A stretch of DNA of 31,998 nucleotides from Deltaproteobacteria bacterium (lineage in GTDB: Bacteria > Campylobacterota_A > Desulfurellia > JAGGSF01), in contig JAGGSF010000063.1 of NCBI GenBank assembly GCA_021159235.1, positions 1-31,998 of the forward strand, given 5' to 3'. The notes beneath the pieces were generated by a model. The model saw nothing but the letters and a program-made list of their open reading frames with translations. It made no database searches and was not told where the DNA came from. The translations under genes were made by a program, and so were the position numbers. Shown one piece after another: positions 26,261 to 31,998 of this stretch (its first letter is position 1; the number at the start of each line of letters is the position of its first letter).

Positions 26261-27104
26261 TTTTCTCACTGAATACAAAGACAAGGTAAACAGATATTTA
26301 GAAGAAATCTTTCAGGAAAATCCCTTCTATCCTCCTCTATTTAATGAAGCAATGAAATATGCAGTTTTTACAGGAGGAAAGAGGATAAGAGCAGCTCTTG
26401 TCCTCTCTACAGTGAAGCTCTTTTCCAATTATGAAATTGGATTACCCTTTGCTGCATCTATAGAACTGATCCATACTTATTCCCTCATCCATGATGATTT
26501 GCCATCCATGGACAACGACGATTATAGAAGGGGGAAACCATCCAGTCACAAGGTGTTTGGAGAAGAATTGGCCATTTTAGCTGGTGATGGATTGGGCACT
26601 TTCGCCTATGAAATAATGGTTGAAAAAGGCCTGAAAGTTACAAGTAAAGAGAATGTGCTGAAGATAGTAAGAGAGGTGAGTCATGCCTCAGGTCCATGGG
26701 GAATGGTAGGCGGACAGGCAGCAGATATCCTTGTTGCTAAAAAAAGAATAAAAGTGGAGGATAAAAGGGAAATGGTCAAGTTTATCCACACCCATAAGAC
26801 ACAAAAACTCATTGCTGTATGCCCAACGATCGGTGGAATATTAGGTCATTGCAATAGTGATGAGCTCCACCACCTCAAAAGTTATGGAGAAAAGATTGGC
26901 CTTGCCTTTCAAATCATGGACGATGTATTAGATGCAGGAAAAGAAGAAAATACTTTGACTTTCCCCAAGGTCTACGGTATAGAGAATTCGAAACAGATTG
27001 CCAGAAAACTGGTGGAAGAAGGGAAAGAACAGTTGACGATGTGGGGAGAGAAAGCAAGGGAGCTTTCAGATATAGCTGATTTGATTATCGAAAGAAGTAG
27101 CTGA
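26241..27104 (+). CDS. ispA: Geranyl/farnesyl diphosphate synthase (polyprenyl synthetase)
   Basis: Condenses isopentenyl diphosphate with allylic diphosphates. Motifs: GGKRIRAAL (45-53), first aspartate-rich DDLPSMD (85-91, the DDx4D bacterial type) followed by RRGKPSSHK, GGQAADI and second aspartate-rich QIMDDVLD. The loop after the second motif is shorter than usual, AGKEENTLTFPKVYG replacing the longer GK-rich segment. The start is TTG inside xseB, with GGGGAAG upstream. Length of 287 aa is slightly under the family average. Chain length is probably C15, but this is inferred. Confidence 0.93.
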   Translation: MRNLNPDFLTEYKDKVNRYLEEIFQENPFYPPLFNEAMKYAVFTGGKRIRAALVLSTVKLFSNYEIGLPFAASIELIHTYSLIHDDLPSMDNDDYRRGKPSSHKVFGEELAILAGDGLGTFAYEIMVEKGLKVTSKENVLKIVREVSHASGPWGMVGGQAADILVAKKRIKVEDKREMVKFIHTHKTQKLIAVCPTIGGILGHCNSDELHHLKSYGEKIGLAFQIMDDVLDAGKEENTLTFPKVYGIENSKQIARKLVEEGKEQLTMWGEKARELSDIADLIIERSS

Positions 27105-27133
27105 TGATATAAAAATTCTGAAGGAGAACTCTT

Positions 27134-27712
27134 ATGAAAAGGGAAGCCAGAATTTCAAGGAAAACAGAAGAAACAGAAGTAGAGATAAGTTTATGTATAG
27201 ATGGAAGTGGAAAGGCAGAGATTTCCACACCTGTAGGTTTTTTAAATCATATGCTGGAAACTGTAGCCAAACACAGCAACTTTGATATAAAAGTTCAGGC
27301 CAAAGGTGATGTAGAAGTAGATTTTCATCACACTGTAGAAGATATAGGTATCGTTCTGGGAAAAACCTTTTTGAAAGCGTTGGGTGAAAAGAAGGGAATA
27401 AAGAGGTTTGCATCTGCCATCGTTCCTATGGATGATGCATTGACACTATGCAGTGTAGATATCGGAGGAAGACCGTATCTCTATTATAATCTGAATGTAA
27501 ATGGAAAATTGGGGAATATGGATGTAGAAGTAATAGAGGAATTTTTTCGTGCCTTTTCATATAATGCATTGATTAATCTTTACATAGATGGTCTGCATGG
27601 GAAAAATGCTCATCATATCATTGAATCTGCATTTAAAGCATTTTCCTTAAGCTTAAAAGAAGCGGTAAGAATAGAAGGAGAAAACATTCCATCTACAAAG
27701 GGTGTGCTCTGA
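27134..27712 (+). CDS. hisB: Imidazoleglycerol-phosphate dehydratase
   Basis: Sixth step of histidine synthesis. The two-fold IGPD repeat with Mn-binding His/Glu clusters is intact: VDFHHTVEDIGIVLG and KNAHHIIESAFKAFSLSLKEA. The usual F(L/F)DHML reads GFLNHML, so the Asp is Asn. Length of 192 aa is the stand-alone bacterial form, not fused to histidinol phosphatase. AAGGAG 7 bases upstream sets the start. No other his genes are nearby, so histidine genes must be dispersed. Its TGA stop overlaps the proposed CTG start of mtaB. Confidence 0.95.
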   Translation: MKREARISRKTEETEVEISLCIDGSGKAEISTPVGFLNHMLETVAKHSNFDIKVQAKGDVEVDFHHTVEDIGIVLGKTFLKALGEKKGIKRFASAIVPMDDALTLCSVDIGGRPYLYYNLNVNGKLGNMDVEVIEEFFRAFSYNALINLYIDGLHGKNAHHIIESAFKAFSLSLKEAVRIEGENIPSTKGVL

Positions 27713-28995
27713 AGATAAAGGTAGCTTTCGCAACCCTGGGATGTAAGGTAAATCAATACGAAACAATGTGTATGAAAAGCAGATGTGAAAAGAGGGGTTT
27801 TTATTTTACCTCAATCAACGAAAAGGCAGATGTGTATGTAATCAATGGCTGTTGTGTAACCTCACGAGCAGCTTACGAGACAAGGCTGCTCGCAAAAAAA
27901 GCATTCCAAAACAATAAACAGGCAAAGGTCATAGTTTGTGGCTGTCCATCCTACATGCAAAGAGAAAGGGAAATGCTGAAAGAGATAGGTGTTCATTTCA
28001 TCTTAGGACATTCCTACAAACATGAGATACCAGATTTTATCTTAAGGGCTTTAAACGGTGAAAGTGGTGTATTTGCAGATGAGGGTTCTAAATCTTATGT
28101 GGATGAATCTGTTCTCTGCCGATTTGGCAATAGAGCCCGCGCATTTTGCAAAATAGAGGAAGGTTGTAACTTCCATTGCACATTCTGCATTCTTCCCATG
28201 GTAAGAGGAAAAGAAAGGAGCAAAAGTATAGAAAATGTTCTTAAAGAGATAAGATGCCTGGTAACATCTGGTCATAAGGAAATCGTGCTTACAGGAACAA
28301 ATATCGGCAGTTATCGTTTTGGTTTTAAAAAACTCCTTAAACTTGTTGAACAGATGGATGGTGAGTTTAGAATTCGCATAAGCTCTATCGAACCCGTATA
28401 CATAGATGACTCATTAACAGACATTCTGAAAGAAAGTAAAAAGATTGTCAACCACATGCATATTCCCTTGCAGAGTGGCAGCGAAAGGATTTTAAAACTG
28501 ATGGGTAGACCCTACAGGAAGGAGGACTACTACGATATTGCATGGAGGCTAAGTAAACTGGGTATTGCGCTGGGAACGGATGTCATCGTAGGATTTCCTA
28601 CTGAAACAGACGAAGATTTTGAGGAAACAAGAGCATTTATTGAAAATTTACCTCTCCAATATGCGCATGTCTTTGTTTATTCCAGAAGGGAAAATACACC
28701 AGCAGCATCCCTCAAGGGAGAGGTAAATGGAAGGATAGCGAAAGAAAGAAGCAGGATCATAAGAAGGATAATCGCTTCAAAAAATTACGCATTCCGAAAG
28801 AGCTTAGAGGGGAAAAAAGTGGAAATAATTACAGAACCCACAGAGGTTCTAATAAATGGGAAAGTTTATAGAAAGGGTGTTTCTAAGGAATATGTATCCG
28901 TCCTTGTTCCTTCATCCATTCCTCCTTACGAAAAGATAGAGGTGAAAATTTCTCATGCAGATTATAGTTTCACATTTGCAGAATTGAGTCAATGA
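27709..28995 (+). CDS. mtaB: tRNA t6A37 methylthiotransferase MtaB, probable CTG start
   Basis: Radical-SAM enzyme adding the 2-methylthio group to t6A37 of tRNAs reading ANN codons. The first in-frame ATG (27766) is too late: the upstream codons read KIKVAFATLGCKVNQYE, the conserved MtaB N-terminus with the first cluster Cys. CTG at 27709 has AAGGG 6 bases upstream and forms CTGA with the hisB stop, parallel to the ATGA junctions elsewhere; ATA 27715 is the other option. From CTG the protein is 428 aa, the usual length. The UPF0004 domain has Cys12, Cys49, Cys79. The radical-SAM motif GCNFHCTFC carries Cys153/157/160. A C-terminal TRAM-like region follows. The stop overlaps the next gene. 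Confidence 0.92.
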   Translation: MKIKVAFATLGCKVNQYETMCMKSRCEKRGFYFTSINEKADVYVINGCCVTSRAAYETRLLAKKAFQNNKQAKVIVCGCPSYMQREREMLKEIGVHFILGHSYKHEIPDFILRALNGESGVFADEGSKSYVDESVLCRFGNRARAFCKIEEGCNFHCTFCILPMVRGKERSKSIENVLKEIRCLVTSGHKEIVLTGTNIGSYRFGFKKLLKLVEQMDGEFRIRISSIEPVYIDDSLTDILKESKKIVNHMHIPLQSGSERILKLMGRPYRKEDYYDIAWRLSKLGIALGTDVIVGFPTETDEDFEETRAFIENLPLQYAHVFVYSRRENTPAASLKGEVNGRIAKERSRIIRRIIASKNYAFRKSLEGKKVEIITEPTEVLINGKVYRKGVSKEYVSVLVPSSIPPYEKIEVKISHADYSFTFAELSQ

Positions 28996-29786
28996 AGAAA
29001 AAGCGTAAACCCTTTGATGATAAAAGGGATAAAATTGTGTTTCTTGGCACCGGTGGAGGAAGGGTTGTTGTTTTTTCACAGGTGAGAGCATCAGGTGGTT
29101 TGTGGTTTCAGTTGGACGGCACGATATTTGTTGTTGATCCGGGACCAGGAGCCTTGGTGAAAGCAACGAGCATGGGCATAAACATGGAAAAATTAAGGGC
29201 TATCTTCATTTCACACAGACACCTGGACCACTGCGCGGATGTAAACAGTATCATTCTGGCGATGACAGATGGAGCCAGAAAGAAGAAAGGTATAGTCTTC
29301 GCACCTCCAGATGCTATAGATGAAGATTCTGTAATCCTGGAATACTGCAAAAATACTGTAGAAAACATAATAAGGTTAAAACAAGGAGGAAAATACAAAA
29401 TAGATACCATCTCTCTATATACTCCTATAAGATTTATTCATCCTCCCCAGACATTTGGTGTTACAATAGAAAGCGAAAGATATACCATATCCTATATTAC
29501 AGATACATTATGGTTTGACGAATTACCCCGGATCTTTCAGGGTGATGTGGTCATTATGAATACCGTCTTTAAGGAACCAAGGAAAGGTTTTTATCATCTA
29601 TGCATTCATGATGTGGAGAAGTATCTCTCTGTATATAAACCAAAAATATTGATTCTCAATCACTTTGGTATGGCATTTTTACGAGCAAAACCATGGGAAT
29701 GGGCAGAGAGAATTTCAAAACAATTCAATACAAGAGTCTTAGCAGCATGGGACAATATGATTTTTGATTTAGATGAGGAAACATGA
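28992..29786 (+). CDS. Metallo-beta-lactamase-fold hydrolase
   Basis: 264 aa. The MBL metal motif is SHRHLDH (His75, His77, Asp79, His80), preceded by FVVDPGPG. Later strands contain SYITDTLWFDE and a terminal LNHFGMAFLRAKP, supplying the expected further ligands. The overall form resembles RNase Z-like or PhnP-like members, but the RNase Z exosite arm is not evident and the substrate is unknown. It overlaps mtaB and the lipid-kinase gene by ATGA on both sides, so it is co-translated with them; that does not reveal the role. Confidence 0.88.
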   Translation: MKKKRKPFDDKRDKIVFLGTGGGRVVVFSQVRASGGLWFQLDGTIFVVDPGPGALVKATSMGINMEKLRAIFISHRHLDHCADVNSIILAMTDGARKKKGIVFAPPDAIDEDSVILEYCKNTVENIIRLKQGGKYKIDTISLYTPIRFIHPPQTFGVTIESERYTISYITDTLWFDELPRIFQGDVVIMNTVFKEPRKGFYHLCIHDVEKYLSVYKPKILILNHFGMAFLRAKPWEWAERISKQFNTRVLAAWDNMIFDLDEET

Positions 29787-30652
29787 AAATAGGAATCCTG
29801 ATAAATCCAAAGGCTCGAAGATTTAATCCAAAACAGGTTCACACCATTGCTTCTTACTTCAGAAGAAAGGGACACCATATAAGGGTTGCGTTCATCAAAA
29901 GAAGGGGTGATGGAGAGATAATAGCACGCTCTTTAGCAGGAGATGGTTTTGATGTTGTAGCTGCCTGTGGTGGTGATGGAATAGTCACCGATGTAGCAGA
30001 AGGACTAATTCACACCAACACTGCACTGGCAGTTTTACCTGCAGGAACAACGGACGTCTTTGCACAAGAGATGGGAATACCCAGAAATGCTTTAAAGGCA
30101 AGCCTGCTGATAGAAAAAGGCTTAAAAAAGAAAATATACACTGGAGTAATAAACGGAAACAGGCATTTCTTGGTTATGTGCGGCGTAGGTTTTGATGCTA
30201 TGATTATAAAAACTGTAAGCAACAGGTTTAAAAAACGATGGGGTAAACTCTCTTACATCTCCTCAGGACTATTTCATATGCTCAAATACCATGGAAAACA
30301 AATAGATGTAAAGATAGATGGAGAAAAAGAAAGATGTTTTACGCTTATAATAGGAAATGCAAAAAGGTATGGGGGTAGTTTTAGTGTTACACCTCATGCC
30401 AGTGTTTTTAGAGAAAAACTCGATGTATGTATGTTTCGCGGAAAGGGAATGGGTTATGAAGTTTTATTTCACGCCTTGCTTATAGTGTTAAGCTTTCACT
30501 TAAAGTTAAAATCTATAAAATATCAAAGTTTTGAAAAGATGGAAATCCTTACACCTGGTATACCTGTTCACATAGATGGAGATTTCTTTGGTTTCACGCC
30601 CTTAACTATAGAAATAGAAAAGGATTTATTGCCCGTTATCGTCCCTCAATAA
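29783..30652 (+). CDS. Diacylglycerol kinase-family lipid kinase (YegS/DgkB-like)
   Basis: 289 aa with the DAGK catalytic domain. ILINPKARRF is at the start, GGDGIVTDVAEGL at about 55-70 matches the nucleotide-binding GGDGT motif (Thr replaced by Ile), and LPAGTTDVFAQEMGIP follows. A C-terminal beta domain holds GNAKRYGGSFSVTPHA and VHIDGDFFGFTP. Members phosphorylate diacylglycerol, sphingoid bases or related lipids, or bind lipids. A sphingoid substrate is conceivable given the SPT-like gene 26 kb away, but nothing here shows it. The end overlaps the convergent lipoprotein gene by 27 bases. Confidence 0.87.
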   Translation: MKIGILINPKARRFNPKQVHTIASYFRRKGHHIRVAFIKRRGDGEIIARSLAGDGFDVVAACGGDGIVTDVAEGLIHTNTALAVLPAGTTDVFAQEMGIPRNALKASLLIEKGLKKKIYTGVINGNRHFLVMCGVGFDAMIIKTVSNRFKKRWGKLSYISSGLFHMLKYHGKQIDVKIDGEKERCFTLIIGNAKRYGGSFSVTPHASVFREKLDVCMFRGKGMGYEVLFHALLIVLSFHLKLKSIKYQSFEKMEILTPGIPVHIDGDFFGFTPLTIEIEKDLLPVIVPQ

Positions 30653-31111
30653 TTCATCGGCATCGGTTTCTCCAAGTTTGAATGGATTTTCAACCACAAT
30701 CAAAATCTCTTTCTCATTCTCAAACGCCGTGGGATGCAACATACTCTGTATAAAGAGATAACCGCGAGTATTACCTGAACTATCACTTATTACATAAATA
30801 GAAGAGGGTTTGTCCACGGTTTTTATAAATTTTCCTGGTCTATCTGTAACAATCCCTGTCCTTTCAGCCCTTGCCATATAAAATGAAAGTGTATAATTAT
30901 CATCTATTTTATCCAGTAAAACAGCATTATTCTCTCCCATTCCCCACATTTCCAGCTCCGGATCCGAAAGTACAGAAATTCTATATTTATCCTTTTGAAC
31001 TTGAGAGAGGTTTATCTCCTGCAAAGTAACATATCTGTACCTGCAGCTTAGCACACCAGCAGACACTATCAACATCAGAGATATAATTATAATTTTCTTA
31101 TAATGTAGCAT
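30626..31111 (-). CDS. Small putative lipoprotein of unknown function
   Basis: 161 aa, no recognised domain. The N-terminus has a lysine-containing head, a hydrophobic stretch (IIIISLMLIVSAGVL) and Cys23 in VLSC, a plausible lipobox, so it is likely a lipid-anchored envelope protein. The rest is mixed alpha/beta with NTRGYLFIQSM and KEILIVVENPF, and an acidic tail (ETDADELLRDDNGQ). Its start lies 14 bases inside the MinD-like gene, so translation is probably coupled. I do not recognise the family. Confidence 0.75.
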   Translation of the reverse strand: MLHYKKIIIISLMLIVSAGVLSCRYRYVTLQEINLSQVQKDKYRISVLSDPELEMWGMGENNAVLLDKIDDNYTLSFYMARAERTGIVTDRPGKFIKTVDKPSSIYVISDSSGNTRGYLFIQSMLHPTAFENEKEILIVVENPFKLGETDADELLRDDNGQ

Positions 31112-31961
31112 TTATCTTATGCCACATTTTGTCTATAACTTCCTTTATAGAGGGACAAACATCATATGCAATTTCTTTGTTCATTAAAGCTTCATCTACA
31201 CATCTTGTAAATGGAATCTCTGCTAATACCTCAATTTTGTTTTGTTTGCACCAACTTTTTATCTCTTCGCTTTTTTCCTTGTTTATATCACATTTATTGA
31301 CAACAACCCCTGTCTCTATGTCAAAATTGTTACATAATTGCCAGACCCTCTTCAAGTCGTGAACACCCGATATTGTAGGTTCAGTTACAACTATTGCTAT
31401 CTGTGCCCCAGAGAGAGCAGAAATGACCGGACAGCCAATACCTGGAGGACCATCCACCAGTATATATGGTATATCCTCCTCTTCGGCAATAGTATGCGCT
31501 TCTTCCTTCACCCTCGCTACCAAGCCTCCCGAGTTCTCAGCACCGGGATTAAGTCTTGCATGAACCATCTTTCCATGTTTTGTATTGGAAACAAACCATT
31601 TACCTACAATTTCATCTACGATGGTAATAGCTCTTTCCGGACATACTAAGCTGCACAGAGTGCATCCTTCACATTTCATGGGATTTACAAAATACTTATC
31701 TTCTCTTCTGCAGATGGCATCAAATCGGCAATATTTTTCACATAATCCACAGCCTGTGCATTCTTCTTCATCTATAACTGCTGATTGCCCACCTGTAAAT
31801 TCTTCCTGCTGTAAAATCTCAGGAGTTAAAAGTATAAACATGTCCGCTGCATCCACATCTGTATCCACAATAATCTTTCTTGGTATTGCGCATGACAAAC
31901 AACTAACAATAGTCGTTTTTCCTGTACCTCCTTTTCCACTGACAACTACAATTTCTTTCAT
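31098..31961 (-). CDS. MinD/Mrp-type ATPase with inserted 4Fe-4S ferredoxin domain
   Basis: 287 aa. The deviant Walker A motif is GKGGTGKTT (9-17). A two-cluster ferredoxin insert follows (Cys 68/71/74/78 and 97/100/103/107), then DGPPGIGCPV and VVNKCD typical of the SIMIBI/MinD fold. Such proteins occur in anaerobes, often as adjacent pairs, and are thought to handle Fe-S or metallocluster assembly. The precise client is unknown. ATG 31961 appears to overlap the TGA of an upstream frame that leaves the window, consistent with the tandem arrangement. Confidence 0.92.
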   Translation of the reverse strand: MKEIVVVSGKGGTGKTTIVSCLSCAIPRKIIVDTDVDAADMFILLTPEILQQEEFTGGQSAVIDEEECTGCGLCEKYCRFDAICRREDKYFVNPMKCEGCTLCSLVCPERAITIVDEIVGKWFVSNTKHGKMVHARLNPGAENSGGLVARVKEEAHTIAEEEDIPYILVDGPPGIGCPVISALSGAQIAIVVTEPTISGVHDLKRVWQLCNNFDIETGVVVNKCDINKEKSEEIKSWCKQNKIEVLAEIPFTRCVDEALMNKEIAYDVCPSIKEVIDKMWHKINATL

Positions 31962-31998
31962 ATCCCCAATCTCTTCTTTAAGGACAGAAACAATCCCT
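31958..31998 (-). CDS. 3' end of an unidentified upstream gene (partial)
   Basis: On the minus strand an open frame enters from the right edge, reads GLFLSLKKRLGI and ends in a TGA that shares ATGA with the MinD-like gene. In other genomes such Fe-S MinD ATPases are often in tandem, so this could be the sister ATPase. Only 12 codons are visible, so both reality and identity are tentative. Confidence 0.4.
   Translation of the reverse strand, partial: GLFLSLKKRLGI

Noticed and set aside
1-31998. CRISPR arrays, prophage genes, toxin-antitoxin or other defence systems
   Set aside because: No regularly spaced repeats, phage structural genes or recognisable defence genes are visible; apart from the RAYT the window is ordinary chromosomal content.

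Overview
The window is a compact, AT-rich bacterial chromosome segment. About 31 protein genes and one tRNA fill nearly all of it, and the longest stretch without a gene is about 130 bases. An LptA-like periplasmic protein indicates a diderm cell. Ferredoxin-linked 2-oxoglutarate oxidoreductase, 4Fe-4S proteins and a MinD-type Fe-S ATPase indicate an anaerobic or microaerophilic lifestyle. I cannot name the species or phylum from sequence alone. The mixture of large NAD-GDH, monomeric IDH, KorDABC and a serine palmitoyltransferase-like gene would fit a deep diderm anaerobe.

Layout. 1-2466: 3' part of mazG (+), then minus-strand genes for an RRM RNA-binding protein, an isochorismatase-family hydrolase and a TPR protein. 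2489-3549: a Y1 (RAYT-type) transposase gene running head-on into a tRNA-Arg(CCU) gene. 3612-5896: a serine palmitoyltransferase-like enzyme translationally coupled to a GNAT-fold protein resembling the bacterial ceramide synthase family, a possible two-gene start of sphingolipid synthesis. 5897-15300 (-): an operon gdh(NAD, 180 kDa type)-glcD-glcF-galU-serS in which all four junctions are 4-base ATGA overlaps. 15430-20718 (+): monomeric NADP-isocitrate dehydrogenase and korDABC, closed by a strong terminator. Together with the divergent gdh, this makes a 2-oxoglutarate node: made or consumed by IDH, oxidised or made by KOR, exchanged with glutamate by GDH. 20775-21605: speE, starting almost on the terminator T-tract. 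21595-25955 (-): CNNM/CorC-like membrane protein, transaldolase-like aldolase, RdgB, LptA-like, GltX, all overlapping. 26039-30652 (+): xseB-ispA-hisB-mtaB-MBL hydrolase-lipid kinase, mostly overlapping. 30626-31998 (-): the end of an unidentified gene, a MinD/Fe-S ATPase and a small lipoprotein.

Two organism-level traits stand out. First, at least nine junctions are ATGA-type overlaps, and one is CTGA, implying a CTG start for mtaB. Second, several genes that begin a transcription unit have no Shine-Dalgarno sequence and instead have a promoter placed so that transcription should begin on or next to the start codon. This suggests leaderless mRNAs (tnpA, the CNNM-like gene, xseB, probably gdh). 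Two divergent gene pairs have mirrored promoter elements. The most biologically suggestive locus is the SPT/ceramide-synthase-like pair. The RAYT with a Cys in place of the first His of its HUH motif is a second oddity. I found no CRISPR array, prophage or defence system.
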